25,777 nt of DNA from CAZERT01 sp964630015. GTDB lineage: Bacteria > Patescibacteriota > Microgenomatia > UBA10105 > UBA927. The notes under the pieces were generated by a model. That model saw only the letters and a program-made list of their open reading frames with translations, was not told the DNA's origin and searched no databases. The translations under genes were made by a program, and so were the position numbers. Every line of letters starts with the position of its first letter. Within the stretch, counting starts at the first letter, position 1. Shown piece by piece: positions 14,644-23,209 of the stretch. Where the stretch lies: contig CAZVTJ010000008.1 in NCBI GenBank assembly GCA_964630015.1, positions 1-25,777 of the forward strand, in the 5' to 3' direction.

Positions 14644-15513
14644 ATGTACCCAATCCTTTTTTCCATAGGGCCATTTTCACTTTATTCATTTTCCTTTTTT
14701 CTCGTCGTTTCATGGTGCGTATGGTCCTATCTTTTTTGGAAACATCTCAAAGCATCAGCCGCAGCCCACCCGGCAATATTTGATACGATGTTCTGGATTA
14801 CCGTCTGGGGATTTACCGTATCGCGGATTCAGTATGTATTGTTCCACATAGGGCAGTTTCAGAGTAATTGGCTGCGCGTATTTACCCTTTGGATTCAGCC
14901 GGGTTTGGGTTTATATTTTGCTGTTTTATGTGGAGTACTGGTATCTTTGTGGTTCAGAAAATCATTAAAGGTATCAAATGGAGAAATTTTTGACGCATGG
15001 ATGTATTCATTTCCTCCGGCATACGCCTTCGGTCTTCTTGGATCATTTTTGGATGGAGGTGTTGTCGGCGTAAAATCTTCACTCCCATGGGCGGTTCGGT
15101 ATGTGGGGTCGGAAGGACTGCGTCACCCCGTGCAATTGTATACGATTGTTGCGATTATCATTTTGTATTTTGGGTTCTATTTTGCTAAAAAGAATCAGAA
15201 AGTCGCATCATATTTCCGCATACCCGGTAACACGTCCGTATGGATGGGACTTTTTCTTTCCCTGATTTTATTTTTGATTGAACTGCTGACGAACCGTGTC
15301 GTATACTTGAGACTCGTGAGTGTAAACCAGTTTGTCTGCATTCTCGTTTTCGGACAATGTCTCGGAGCGCTGTTTGTTGTCCGGGGAGGTCATCGGATTG
15401 TAGCCGGAAAAATCCAAAATGGTAATTCCTTTATCCGGCGGAAATTAGGAGGATTGTATGCACGCATTTCCGAAAGATTTGCTCGTAGACATACGCAAAC
15501 ACCTGGAAGCTGA
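14644..15513 (+). CDS. Prolipoprotein diacylglyceryl transferase-like membrane protein, motif-poor
   Basis: 289 residues with about seven membrane helices and an Lgt-like order. It opens with the short SIGPFSLYSFSFFLVVSW and has a central segment FGLLGSFLDGGVVGVKSSLPWAVRY followed by RHPVQLYT, matching Lgt's G-x-x-N-F-I-N-G-E...LPWA...RHPSQLYE region. However, the invariant Arg and Asn of that signature are L and S here. The HGG motif of the preceding helix is also absent (GLGLYFAVLCGVL). In E. coli Lgt these Arg and His residues are needed for lipid transfer, so either this is a diverged paralogue or the lineage uses a different site. Its last 56 bp overlap the zinc-finger gene. Fold-level assignment is good, activity uncertain. 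Confidence 0.8.
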   Translation: MYPILFSIGPFSLYSFSFFLVVSWCVWSYLFWKHLKASAAAHPAIFDTMFWITVWGFTVSRIQYVLFHIGQFQSNWLRVFTLWIQPGLGLYFAVLCGVLVSLWFRKSLKVSNGEIFDAWMYSFPPAYAFGLLGSFLDGGVVGVKSSLPWAVRYVGSEGLRHPVQLYTIVAIIILYFGFYFAKKNQKVASYFRIPGNTSVWMGLFLSLILFLIELLTNRVVYLRLVSVNQFVCILVFGQCLGALFVVRGGHRIVAGKIQNGNSFIRRKLGGLYARISERFARRHTQTPGS

Positions 15514-15832
15514 AAAAGAAGATCTGACCAAACGTATTGCCGAACTTACGGTTCAGGACCCGTTTTCGGATCCCGATCGTGCAACCGATAATGCAGCATC
15601 GGATACCGAAGCGGCAGAGGAATCCGACCATGATCGGTATGCGGCCATGACGGATGAACTGAAGGAAAAAGTGGCGGAAATATCCGATGCCATTACCCGG
15701 ATCGACAATGGGACGTATGGTTTTTGTACGAATTGTCAGGCTATGATAGACACGGATCGTTTGGGTATCCTCCCGATGGCAACTCTGTGCAAATCATGCG
15801 AGGAAGCAAAAAAAATACTCATAAAAACATAA
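15458..15832 (+). CDS. DksA/TraR-family C4 zinc-finger protein
   Basis: A 124-residue protein. An N-terminal coiled-coil-like helix (about 5-32), an acidic linker rich in D, E and S (33-60) and a second helix (about 62-84) precede a C4 zinc finger with C90, C93, C111 and C114 (GFCTNCQAMIDTDRLG, LCKSC). In DksA proteins the coiled coil enters the RNA polymerase secondary channel; whether this short member does so is inference. The start is supported by a strong AGGAGGAT Shine-Dalgarno (15447-15454) placed 3-4 bp before the ATG, inside the lgt-like gene. The reading frames overlap by 56 bp, showing the very tight packing of this block. Confidence 0.9.
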   Translation: MHAFPKDLLVDIRKHLEAEKEDLTKRIAELTVQDPFSDPDRATDNAASDTEAAEESDHDRYAAMTDELKEKVAEISDAITRIDNGTYGFCTNCQAMIDTDRLGILPMATLCKSCEEAKKILIKT

Positions 15833-15861
15833 ATTCGATACGTTTGGCTGTGTGATATTCC

Positions 15862-16620
15862 ATGGATATTCCGATTCTGTTTGAAAACGACAGGTTTTGT
15901 GCAATTAACAAACCCGCAGGAATTGTGGTAAACCGTGCCAGTACCGTGCATGAGGAAACAATTCAGGATTGGGCTGAAAAATCGATCCATTTCGAAAATA
16001 CGTCCGACCCTGCGCAGCAGGCATTTCGTGACCGTGCGGGAATCGTGCACCGGATCGATAAGGAAACGTCGGGAATCCTACTGATTGCCAAAACGAACGA
16101 TGCGTTTCTTCTTTTTCAACGGGCTTTTTTTGATCATGTGATGGAGAAAACCTATACGGCGTTTGTCCATGGAAAAGTAACGCCGGCAGAAGGGGAGATC
16201 AATGCACCCGTCGGAAGGTTGCCCTGGAACAAAGAACAATTCGGTATCGTCCCCGGGGGAAAAGAATCCCTTACACGTTACGTCCGTACGTCCATCAGAA
16301 CATATGCCGATTCCCAGTCCGGTGATACGATAGTATTTAGTGTTGTCGACTGTTTCCCAAAAACCGGTAGGACACATCAAATCCGAGTACACATGAAGTA
16401 TATCGGACATCCGATTTTGGGTGATTATCTGTATGCGGGAAGGAAAACCAGCAGGTCGGACCGCGTGTGGGCAGGTAGGGTTATGCTTCATGCGCGGGGA
16501 ATAACCATACCGGCGGGTGTCGGAGCGGATGTTTCCCAAGGGCAGATCCATATTGAAGCACCGTTGCCGGGTGACATGCAGGAGGTATTGGATGCGTCCC
16601 GGATTGTACCTAGCCTATGA
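15862..16620 (+). CDS. RluA-family rRNA/tRNA pseudouridine synthase
   Basis: A 252-residue pseudouridine synthase. The catalytic aspartate is D66 in the RluA motif HRIDKETSGILLIAKT. Further family blocks are FCAINKPAGIVV near the N-terminus, EKTYTAFVHGKV, and PKTGRTHQIRVHMKYIGHPILGDYLYAG in the second half. No S4 domain is present at the N-terminus, unlike RluC/RluD. It converts uridine to pseudouridine in rRNA or tRNA; the target site cannot be told. It starts 29 bp after the zinc-finger gene without an obvious Shine-Dalgarno and overlaps the antiporter gene by 4 bp (ATGA). Confidence 0.92.
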   Translation: MDIPILFENDRFCAINKPAGIVVNRASTVHEETIQDWAEKSIHFENTSDPAQQAFRDRAGIVHRIDKETSGILLIAKTNDAFLLFQRAFFDHVMEKTYTAFVHGKVTPAEGEINAPVGRLPWNKEQFGIVPGGKESLTRYVRTSIRTYADSQSGDTIVFSVVDCFPKTGRTHQIRVHMKYIGHPILGDYLYAGRKTSRSDRVWAGRVMLHARGITIPAGVGADVSQGQIHIEAPLPGDMQEVLDASRIVPSL

Positions 16621-18350
16621 ACATTAATCTCATACCGATACTTCTGTCATTTGTTCTGCAGTTCGTATCGGCTATTCTTGGGGCAATTGCCGCATCAAAG
16701 CTGAAATTACCCCTAATGGTTGGTTATATTGCCGGTGGCGTGATGGTCGGAAACCTTTTTGCCTCTTCACTTTCCCATGAGACGATAACGCTTATTGCAG
16801 ATATCGGCGTTACACTTCTGATGTTTACATTGGGAATTGATTTTTCCATGCAAAGGCTCAAAAAGCACATAGGAACGGTAGTCGGTGCCGCAATCATCCA
16901 GATTGTTCTTTTGGCATTTCTGTTTTGTGCATTTTTTATGGTTTTGGGATTTTCGTTTTTTGCTTCGCTTGTTATCGCAATTGCCGCATCACTTTCGTCT
17001 ACTGCCGTAGTTGTACGTATCCTGTCGGAAAAAGGCGAGCTTGATACCTCCCATGGCGAACTTTTGACCGCATGGCTTGTCGTACAAGATTTGTCGGTTA
17101 TACCCCTCATGCTTATTCTCCCTGTCATGTTGAAAATAGGTGTGTCCGACGGAACATTTTTTGATGCCATGCGTCTTATACTTCCCCAGATCGCAAAAGG
17201 GATGGGGGCAATCGCCGCAATAGTCGTATTGGGTAGATTCGTATTGCCGAAACTATTTTCCGTTCTTGCCAATCTGGGAAGCAGGGAAGTGCTCGTCCTT
17301 GCGACTGCGGGGCTTGTCCTGCTGGTAGGACTAACTTTCATGATGCTTGGACTGTCCAGCGCACTAGGCGCGTTTATCGCAGGTATGATGCTTGCCGAAA
17401 CAAGCGAAAAACACGAAATTTTTTCCGATATCCGTCCGTTTCGTGACCTGTGTGCCGGAATATTTTTCGTTTCCATCGGTCTTGCATTGCCGCTTGGCAG
17501 CATGGGTCCATTATGGGTAACCATTCTTCTGTCAACGCTCGTTATTGTTGTATTCAAGTGGGGGATTGTCTATACGTTGTGCCGGTTTATCGGTCTGCAT
17601 AAGAAGACAGCAGTTATTGTGGGGATTGGGCTTGTTCCGATGAGCGAATTCGGGTTTATCCTTGCCCGTGAGGGGATGCAGATTGGTGCGCTGTCCCAAA
17701 ATAATTATTTATTTTTGGTTGCAGTTACGTTTTGTACTATTTGCATCGGTGCCCCAACACTGTCGCGTGCGCATCGGTTATATGGATGGTTTAAGCATAC
17801 TCTCGGACGGATTCTTCCTCCTGTATTTAAAACACGTACGGAAAAGGATCAGGAAAAAGGTATTGTCCAGATGGATATTTCCGACCATGTGGTGATATGT
17901 GGATACGGGCGCGTTGGAAAATATGTCGGACGCGCACTTGAAATGGCGGGCGTGCCGTTCGTCGTGATCGATTACGACCACCAGCGCATTCTTGCTTTGA
18001 AGAAGAAGGGAATCCATGCGGTATTCGGGGATCCTTCCGATATCGACGTATTGGATTATGCTCAGGTTGATCTTGCAAAATGTCTGGTGATTGCAATACC
18101 GGATCGCTACTCACAGGAAAGCATTATCGCCAATGCACTTACGCTCAACAGGACAATTCCTATCATCTGCCGGACGCATCATGAATCGGACTTGCGGGAG
18201 CTTAAGACACTTGGAGTAACCACGCTTGTACAACCCGAATTCGAGGCTGCCCTTGCGATAGTCGGACGGCTACTTCATGAATTCGGAAATGATGAGGAAC
18301 AGATCCGGGGTAAAGTTTCCCGACTGAAGATCGAACATGGATTGGGGTAG
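16617..18350 (+). CDS. Kef-type monovalent cation:proton antiporter (CPA2) with RCK domain
   Basis: A 577-residue membrane protein. The first ~400 residues form about 12-13 hydrophobic helices of the Na/H exchanger type, with features such as LKLPLMVGYIAGGVMVGN, SLSSTAVVVRILSE and GLSSALGAFIAGMMLAETS. A cytoplasmic TrkA-N/RCK domain starts near residue 422, with the dinucleotide-binding GYGRVGKYVG, acidic residue D in FVVIDYDHQ at the end of the second strand, and a GDPSDIDVLDYA helix. It most likely exchanges K+ or Na+ for H+ and is gated by NAD(H) or another ligand. There is no separate C-terminal TrkA-C domain. It is coupled to the pseudouridine synthase gene by ATGA. Confidence 0.93.
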   Translation: MNINLIPILLSFVLQFVSAILGAIAASKLKLPLMVGYIAGGVMVGNLFASSLSHETITLIADIGVTLLMFTLGIDFSMQRLKKHIGTVVGAAIIQIVLLAFLFCAFFMVLGFSFFASLVIAIAASLSSTAVVVRILSEKGELDTSHGELLTAWLVVQDLSVIPLMLILPVMLKIGVSDGTFFDAMRLILPQIAKGMGAIAAIVVLGRFVLPKLFSVLANLGSREVLVLATAGLVLLVGLTFMMLGLSSALGAFIAGMMLAETSEKHEIFSDIRPFRDLCAGIFFVSIGLALPLGSMGPLWVTILLSTLVIVVFKWGIVYTLCRFIGLHKKTAVIVGIGLVPMSEFGFILAREGMQIGALSQNNYLFLVAVTFCTICIGAPTLSRAHRLYGWFKHTLGRILPPVFKTRTEKDQEKGIVQMDISDHVVICGYGRVGKYVGRALEMAGVPFVVIDYDHQRILALKKKGIHAVFGDPSDIDVLDYAQVDLAKCLVIAIPDRYSQESIIANALTLNRTIPIICRTHHESDLRELKTLGVTTLVQPEFEAALAIVGRLLHEFGNDEEQIRGKVSRLKIEHGLG

Positions 18351-18357
18351 AGCGCAT

Positions 18358-19581
18358 ATGGACCAAGGATTTTCTTATGAGGTAACCCGGACGGACTCTA
18401 AAACGCGCGCGCGATGCGGCCGTATTTCCACCCCCCACGGCTCCATACAGACTCCGGCGTTCGTTCCCGTCGGTACGCAGGGAAGCGTGAAATCCCTGGA
18501 TCCTCTGGATCTTGTGGATCTTGATGTACACCTGTTTTTCGTCAATACCTATCATATGGTACTCCGGCCCGGAATGGAACGGATGAAAAAGTTCGGCGGA
18601 ATCCATTCATTTATGCATTGGGATCGTCCGGTCATCACAGATAGCGGTGGTTTCCAGATTTTTTCCCTCGGCTCCAAGCGGTTCGGAAATACCAATAGTG
18701 ATGACGGGGGAAAGCCTTTACTTGTATCTTTGGACGATACCGGTGTCCGTTTCCGATCCCATTGGGACGGGTCGGAATATGAATTTACCCCGGAACGTTC
18801 CATGGAATATCAGTGGAATATCGGCTCAGATATCCATATTGCATTCGATGACTGTACGCCTTATCCGGTAAGCCCCGAGTCGGCAAGCCGGTCAATGGAG
18901 CGCACACATCTGTGGGCAACAAAAAGTCTATCCGCCCATCAGCAGTGTTGGAAAACGGCAGGAAACGAAGGTAAGCCCTATCAGGCTCTCTACGGAAGCA
19001 TCCAGGGCAGCGTATATGAATCGTTGCGGAAAAAAAGTGCAATGTTTGTGACAGGTATGCCATTTGATGGATTTGCAATCGGTGGTGTATCGGTCGGTGA
19101 AAGCAAAGAGGATATGAAACACGTTTTGGATTGGGTGACACCGCTTTTGCCGGACGGAAAACCACGGCACCTTTTGGGAGTGGGGGAAATCGATGATATT
19201 TTCGAACTTATTGCCCACGGAGTCGATACTTTCGATTGTGTTGGACCGACACGACTTGCCCGCATGGGAACCGCATACGTGCATCCGTGGGGTGTCCATC
19301 GCTACGGGAACGATGCAGCCGACAGATTTCAAATCAATATAACAAAATCGGTGTATCTTGATGATGATGGTCCGATTGATCCATTGTGCGGGTGTGCCAC
19401 ATGCAAGCGGTTTAGTCGGGGATACATTGCCCATTTATTCAGGAGCCGGGAGCTTCTCGCATACCGGTTGCTCACGATCCATAATATTGCGTTCGTCAAC
19501 AATCTTGTTTTGTCCATACGTGAATCGATTGCATCTTCTACTTTTCTTGAACTGCAGGACACATGGCTTTACAATAAATAG
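18358..19581 (+). CDS. tgt: Queuine tRNA-ribosyltransferase
   Basis: 407 residues from the ATG at 18358; an in-frame ATG at 18337 lies within the antiporter end and would add seven residues. Active-site residues are visible: D95 in VITDSGGFQIFSLG, the substrate-pocket FAIGGVSVGES, the nucleophile D293 in FDCVGPTRLAR, and zinc ligands C344, C346, C349 and H375 (CGCATCKRF, LTIHN). The enzyme exchanges guanine-34 in GUN-anticodon tRNAs for preQ1 or queuine. The usual bacterial GIVQGG reads GSIQGS, a mild variation in the base-recognition region. It is followed 15 bp later by a small gene with its own strong ribosome-binding site. Confidence 0.94.
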   Translation: MDQGFSYEVTRTDSKTRARCGRISTPHGSIQTPAFVPVGTQGSVKSLDPLDLVDLDVHLFFVNTYHMVLRPGMERMKKFGGIHSFMHWDRPVITDSGGFQIFSLGSKRFGNTNSDDGGKPLLVSLDDTGVRFRSHWDGSEYEFTPERSMEYQWNIGSDIHIAFDDCTPYPVSPESASRSMERTHLWATKSLSAHQQCWKTAGNEGKPYQALYGSIQGSVYESLRKKSAMFVTGMPFDGFAIGGVSVGESKEDMKHVLDWVTPLLPDGKPRHLLGVGEIDDIFELIAHGVDTFDCVGPTRLARMGTAYVHPWGVHRYGNDAADRFQINITKSVYLDDDGPIDPLCGCATCKRFSRGYIAHLFRSRELLAYRLLTIHNIAFVNNLVLSIRESIASSTFLELQDTWLYNK

Positions 19582-19596
19582 AAGGAGGAACCATAT

Positions 19597-19740
19597 ATGT
19601 CGATGGATTTTCGTCACCATGAAAAAAAGAAAGTTTCGAAATCAAAACTTGAGAAACGTGCACAAAAGGAAATGAATTCATCTTCCTGGCAACTTCCCCA
19701 GGTGGAAATAATCAAAAAAGGCAAAAAAGATAATGCGTAA
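19597..19740 (+). CDS. 47-residue basic peptide of unknown function
   Basis: An ORF too short for most gene finders, but well supported by the Shine-Dalgarno GAAGGAGGAA (19581-19590), 6 bp before the ATG. The product begins MSMDFRHHEKKKVSKSKLEK, is strongly basic and hydrophilic, has no membrane segment, and ends KKGKKDNA. Its stop overlaps the start of the LytR_C gene by 8 bp, so it is probably co-translated with it. The lysine-rich composition would suit nucleic-acid binding, but that is a guess. Its position between tgt and a cell-envelope gene gives no clear hint. Confidence 0.7.
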   Translation: MSMDFRHHEKKKVSKSKLEKRAQKEMNSSSWQLPQVEIIKKGKKDNA

Positions 19741-20713
19741 TCCTCGCCGTAGGTCCGGCGTAACGGAAGGATTCGGGATCCTTGCCCTTCTGCTTGTAGG
19801 GATTGTGGGTATCTGTATTGTATTGGGTATTTTTATTGTCCGATTATCCAAACGATCGCCGCTTAACCGTTACACGGCAGTCATTACGGGAAATCCTTTT
19901 CTTGTCGTATCATGGAATCGGTCCGATGATTCCATCATCGCAATCAGTATCCCAGCAACAGTCCGGATTGATGGGGCATATGGATACGGGACCTATTCAT
20001 TGGAGGCGCTCCATAAACTCGACATCATGGATAAACGGGATGGAAAATTGCTTCTTACATCCCTTTCCGATGCGCTTGGGTATCCGGTTGATACATATTT
20101 GGATATGAGTACCGGAAAGCGTCTTTTGACCAATGATACCCGGAGCGATTTCCGTGATGTGTGGTCATTTTCCCATGTGTTCAACAGTATTTTGGGCCAG
20201 CGGGGGTCACTCCCTCCGGTTGAGTTTTTTGGATTGGTAAAAACCGCAATGTCCGTTCGGGACGAAAAATTACAGACATTCGATTTAGGACTGATCCCGG
20301 GTGTAATAGTTGATGAACAGCTACCGGATCAGACGACTGCAGATACATTGGATGCCGATAGGGTAGCCGATGTCGTAACGGGATTGTTTGAGGATACGGA
20401 TATTCGGCAGGAGCGTCTTCGGGTTGCTCTTTTTAATACAACGTCCATGCAGGGGATAGGCCAGAAGGCGGCAAAACTGTTATCTACCATGGGTATGTTT
20501 ATTGTATCCGTGACGAATGATTCGACGGAGCGGTCCACTTGTCTTGTCCGGACAAAAAAGGAGTTCGAACAATCCAAAACGGTCCGCGTCATACGGGATC
20601 TTTACCGCTGTTCGTTGCAGAGTACCCAAGACCCGCTTCGCTCCGATGTGGATGTCTATATCGGGTATGATTTTGCCTCCCGTTATGAACCGTTTGGGCA
20701 GGAACCGGAGTAA
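19733..20713 (+). CDS. Membrane-anchored LytR_C/LCP-like envelope protein
   Basis: A 326-residue protein. A basic N-terminus precedes one transmembrane helix (about 14-37). An extracytoplasmic region (about 45-160) has SIPATVRIDGAYGYGTYSLEALHKL, reminiscent of the LytR-CpsA-Psr (LCP) phrase SIPRDT...Y...A, but without the arginines and aspartates that bind the polyprenyl-pyrophosphate substrate. The C-terminal part (about 228-320, LRVALFNTTSMQGIGQKAAKLLSTMG) matches a LytR_C domain. It may be a diverged LCP protein acting at the cell surface, or a scaffold that lost ligase function. It starts inside the 47-aa gene and converges with the TPR gene across 6 bp. Confidence 0.75.
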   Translation: MRNPRRRSGVTEGFGILALLLVGIVGICIVLGIFIVRLSKRSPLNRYTAVITGNPFLVVSWNRSDDSIIAISIPATVRIDGAYGYGTYSLEALHKLDIMDKRDGKLLLTSLSDALGYPVDTYLDMSTGKRLLTNDTRSDFRDVWSFSHVFNSILGQRGSLPPVEFFGLVKTAMSVRDEKLQTFDLGLIPGVIVDEQLPDQTTADTLDADRVADVVTGLFEDTDIRQERLRVALFNTTSMQGIGQKAAKLLSTMGMFIVSVTNDSTERSTCLVRTKKEFEQSKTVRVIRDLYRCSLQSTQDPLRSDVDVYIGYDFASRYEPFGQEPE

Positions 20714-20719
20714 ATCTTT

Positions 20720-21433
20720 CTATTCATCCTGCTGTTCGCCTGATTCATCACCGGTTTGTGTCACATCCGGTTTTTCCCGGTTTTCATCGTGGGAATAGGG
20801 AATATAGCTGGTTTTTCCGATGAATGACGGCTGGTTTTTGAGTGCTTTTGCCCGCGACAGTTCGCGGATAAAGACGCTGATACAGTTTTTCGACATACTT
20901 TTTACATGGACACAATACGTATTTCCTGCAGACATCAGGTGATTGATCCGGAATGCTATATCGTCGGGAAGTGCTCCGACGTAGGTATTGTCGCATTTTC
21001 TACGTAGTTCGACGCCGTGTTTTTTTGACTTGAACAGTAATTCTTCCCCGGAATGTAGCTGTGAAATCGCATTAGTCGGCGCAATATTGACACAATCGAC
21101 GATTTTTGTTTTTCCCGGTTCCTCCAGAAACCGATCGGGTGCAACGAAGACAATGCCGTTTGGCTGTTCTTTCTTTTTTGACGATGCACAGGATTTGAGC
21201 CGTTCTATGTTTTTTTTTGCGATGAGGTTGTACGGATCGATGGTAAGTACCCGTTTATATTCCTTAAGGGCTTGGGTGGTATTTCCGGTTTGAGCGTATG
21301 CAAAAGCCAGACGGTTGATCGTGTCGCTGTCTTCCTCGCTGTTTTGCAGAATTTCCTGATTGATACGTATTGCGTCTTCCCATCGAAGTTCGACGGCTGC
21401 CGCAAGTGCTTCATCCTTAAGGTTGACAGTCAT
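20720..21433 (-). CDS. TPR protein with C-terminal beta-rich domain, unknown function
   Basis: 237 residues. The first ~70 hold two tetratricopeptide repeats: DEALAAAVELRWEDAIRINQEIL and TINRLAFAYAQTGNTTQALKEYKRVLTIDPYN. A basic linker (CASSKKKEQ) leads to a domain of about 120 residues (85-205) with alternating strands, including KKHGVELRRKCDNTYVGALPDD and NTYCVHVKSMSKNCISVFIREL. The VGALPDD phrase is reminiscent of HIRAN-like folds, but I could not confirm that. The tail is acidic and disordered. The promoter is the best in the window: TTGACA, 16 bp, TAGACT, then 9 nt to the ATG. TPRs suggest protein-protein binding. It is transcribed divergently from yebC. Confidence 0.8.
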   Translation of the reverse strand: MTVNLKDEALAAAVELRWEDAIRINQEILQNSEEDSDTINRLAFAYAQTGNTTQALKEYKRVLTIDPYNLIAKKNIERLKSCASSKKKEQPNGIVFVAPDRFLEEPGKTKIVDCVNIAPTNAISQLHSGEELLFKSKKHGVELRRKCDNTYVGALPDDIAFRINHLMSAGNTYCVHVKSMSKNCISVFIRELSRAKALKNQPSFIGKTSYIPYSHDENREKPDVTQTGDESGEQQDE

Positions 21434-21442
21434 AATGAAAAA

Positions 21443-21470
21443 AGTCTACCGGTTTAGTAAAAATTGTCAA
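21443..21470 (-). promoter_or_regulatory. Promoter for the TPR gene
   Basis: On the minus strand, a perfect -35 TTGACA (21470-21465), a 16-bp spacer and -10 TAGACT (21448-21443). Nine nucleotides separate the -10 from the ATG at 21433, with no ribosome-binding site. Confidence 0.55.
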
Positions 21471-21510
21471 GAGAGAATAGTGCACACTACATTGTTTTAT
21501 ACAAAAACGC

Positions 21511-21516
21511 TACAAT
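21511..21516 (+). promoter_or_regulatory. -10 element of yebC
   Basis: TACAAT ends 9 nt before the yebC ATG at 21526. No convincing -35 at 16-18 bp. No Shine-Dalgarno follows, so a leaderless start is plausible. Confidence 0.4.
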
Positions 21517-21525
21517 ACATACGCT

Positions 21526-22242
21526 ATGTCAGGACATTCCAAATGGTCAAAAGTGAAGCACCAGAAGGCTACGACGGACGTACTTAAGGCCGCTGCGTTT
21601 ACGAAGGCAAGCAGGGGGATTACCGTTGCCGTTATGGAGGGTGGCGGAATTATCGATCCTGAGTTTAATTTTAAATTGCGTCTGGCAATCGAAAAGGCAA
21701 AACAGGTCAATATGCCGGGGGAAAATATCAAGAGGGCAATCGAAAAGGCAAGCGGTGCCGGAGCGGGAGCACTCAAGCAGGAGACGTATGAGGGGTACGG
21801 ACCGTATGGTGTCGCGCTTTTCATCGAAACGGCTTCGGATAATACCAATAGGACCGTTTCGTTTATCAAGCAGACGCTGGAGTACGCCGGTGGATCCATG
21901 GGTTCGCCGGGATCGGTTGCATATCTGTTCGAACGAAAAGGCGTCGCACTTCTTACAAAAACCCGGACATTTGACGATACATACACGTTTGGTGCCAATG
22001 CCGGAGCGGACGACGTAATAGAAGCGGATAATGTTTTTGAAGTCTATTGTGATGCAGGAGTGTTATCGTCATTGGTATCTGCTGCAGAGCGTGAAGGATT
22101 TATGGTAGAGGAGTCACGGGTTGTTATGCGTCCTACCTTAACGGTTCCGCTTGATGATACCAAGCAGTCGGTTCTTGAATCATTGGTGGAAAAACTGGAA
22201 GAACATGATGATATCCAGGAAGTTTTTACCACAATGGCCTAG
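21526..22242 (+). CDS. yebC: YebC/PmpR-family protein
   Basis: A 238-residue, full-length YebC-family protein. It begins MSGHSKWSKVKHQKATTDV, with family blocks GGIIDPEFNFKLRLAIEKAK, NMPGENIKRAIEKASG, YEGYGPYGVALFIE, TDNTNRT-like SDNTNRTVSFIK and GSMGSPGSVAYLFERKG. Members have been described as transcriptional regulators and, more recently, as factors relieving ribosome stalling at difficult sequences; which applies here cannot be told. The acidic C-terminus (LVEKLEEHDDIQEVFTTM) is typical. Promoter-like TACAAT lies 9 nt before the ATG. The membrane-protein gene follows after 16 bp and is likely co-transcribed. Confidence 0.95.
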   Translation: MSGHSKWSKVKHQKATTDVLKAAAFTKASRGITVAVMEGGGIIDPEFNFKLRLAIEKAKQVNMPGENIKRAIEKASGAGAGALKQETYEGYGPYGVALFIETASDNTNRTVSFIKQTLEYAGGSMGSPGSVAYLFERKGVALLTKTRTFDDTYTFGANAGADDVIEADNVFEVYCDAGVLSSLVSAAEREGFMVEESRVVMRPTLTVPLDDTKQSVLESLVEKLEEHDDIQEVFTTMA

Positions 22243-22258
22243 TCGGGAAGGGGAATAT

Positions 22259-23125
22259 ATGAAGATTGCTTTTCTCAAAAGACGAACGGTAAAAAAAACC
22301 ACATCGGCATTTTTGGTTTTTGTCCGCACTTTCTGGAACAGATTTATCAATCCTCCGATTTCCAAACGGCAGATATTCGTATTCGAAACGGTTGTTTTGA
22401 CGGCAGGACTACTTTTAACACAGCTTGTGTCATTTGACGCACGGTTTGAATTTGTTGTCGGACTGTTCCTTTGTACATATCTTCTGTCCGCATATTCCCT
22501 GAGAGATAATCTTAGCGGCATTGAATGGATAACACTTCTTCTCCCGATTTCCTTTTTTTCCGCCGGCGTGGCATTGTTTTATTTTCTCCTGCCTGTCCGT
22601 TGGCTTACCAGAATTCCGGTAGCGACGCTTTATGCCGTGGGTATTTACGCACTGTTGCTAACGAATAACATCTATAATGTTGCCGCGATCCGGACGATTG
22701 CCCTCCTTCGTGCCGCACGGTCCGTCGGATTCCTGCTTTCGGTTCTTACTTTTTATTTATTTGGCTCGACCATCGTCTCTCAACAGAATTACGCTCCGTT
22801 TAACGCGTTTTTTTCCGGACTTGTCGCATTTGGGGTAGGGATGCCGCTTCTGTGGAGTATCGAACTGACTCCAAGGCTAGGGAAGAAAGTATTGCATCTT
22901 TCCATAGCGCTGTCCGTTATTGTCGCGCAGGTTTCATGGATTCTTTCGTTTGTTCCGACGCCTCCTGCCATTATAGCCTTAACGCTTACGGCTGTCTTTT
23001 ATAGTATCTTCGGAATGGGAGTCGAATACCTTGATGAAAAGCTCTATAAAAAAACCGTTACGGAATTTTTATTGGTAAATATTTTTGTTTTTCTTATTCT
23101 TCTTCTGACCACACGATGGCGATAA
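22259..23125 (+). CDS. Polytopic membrane protein of unknown function
   Basis: 288 residues from the ATG at 22259, preceded by GGGAAGGGGAATAT as ribosome-binding site; the longer frame from 22151 lies in yebC and is rejected. A basic amphipathic N-terminus (about 1-40, LKRRTVKKTT) is followed by about seven to eight hydrophobic helices, with the basic segment SRDNLSG-like SLRDNLSGIEW after the second helix. No transporter or enzyme signature is visible. It ends ILLLTTRWR. It directly follows yebC, so shared transcription is likely. No function assigned. Confidence 0.85.
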   Translation: MKIAFLKRRTVKKTTSAFLVFVRTFWNRFINPPISKRQIFVFETVVLTAGLLLTQLVSFDARFEFVVGLFLCTYLLSAYSLRDNLSGIEWITLLLPISFFSAGVALFYFLLPVRWLTRIPVATLYAVGIYALLLTNNIYNVAAIRTIALLRAARSVGFLLSVLTFYLFGSTIVSQQNYAPFNAFFSGLVAFGVGMPLLWSIELTPRLGKKVLHLSIALSVIVAQVSWILSFVPTPPAIIALTLTAVFYSIFGMGVEYLDEKLYKKTVTEFLLVNIFVFLILLLTTRWR

Positions 23126-23160
23126 AAAAACTAAAACAGACCGGAGTGGGAGAGAGGGAT

Positions 23161-23180
23161 GATATAGTTTGATATAGTTT
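23161..23180. repeat. Tandem 10-mer (GATATAGTTT twice)
   Basis: Two exact adjacent copies, AT-rich, 20 bp before the DnaA-box match at 23201. A nearly perfect inverted pair, TTAGACCTATAA (23186-23197) and TTATAGGACTAA (23246-23257), flanks that box with one mismatch. Confidence 0.6.
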
Positions 23181-23200
23181 CTAAATTAGACCTATAACTA

Positions 23201-23209
23201 TGTGGATAA
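23201..23209 (-). promoter_or_regulatory. DnaA-box match
   Basis: TGTGGATAA on the plus strand is TTATCCACA on the minus strand, an exact consensus DnaA box. Only a single copy was seen, in an AT-rich intergenic stretch. A single 9-mer may be chance or a regulatory site. Confidence 0.35.

Noticed and set aside
16724..17557. 277-codon minus-strand frame
   Set aside because: Antisense to the Kef-type antiporter; its composition is that of a complement of hydrophobic codons.
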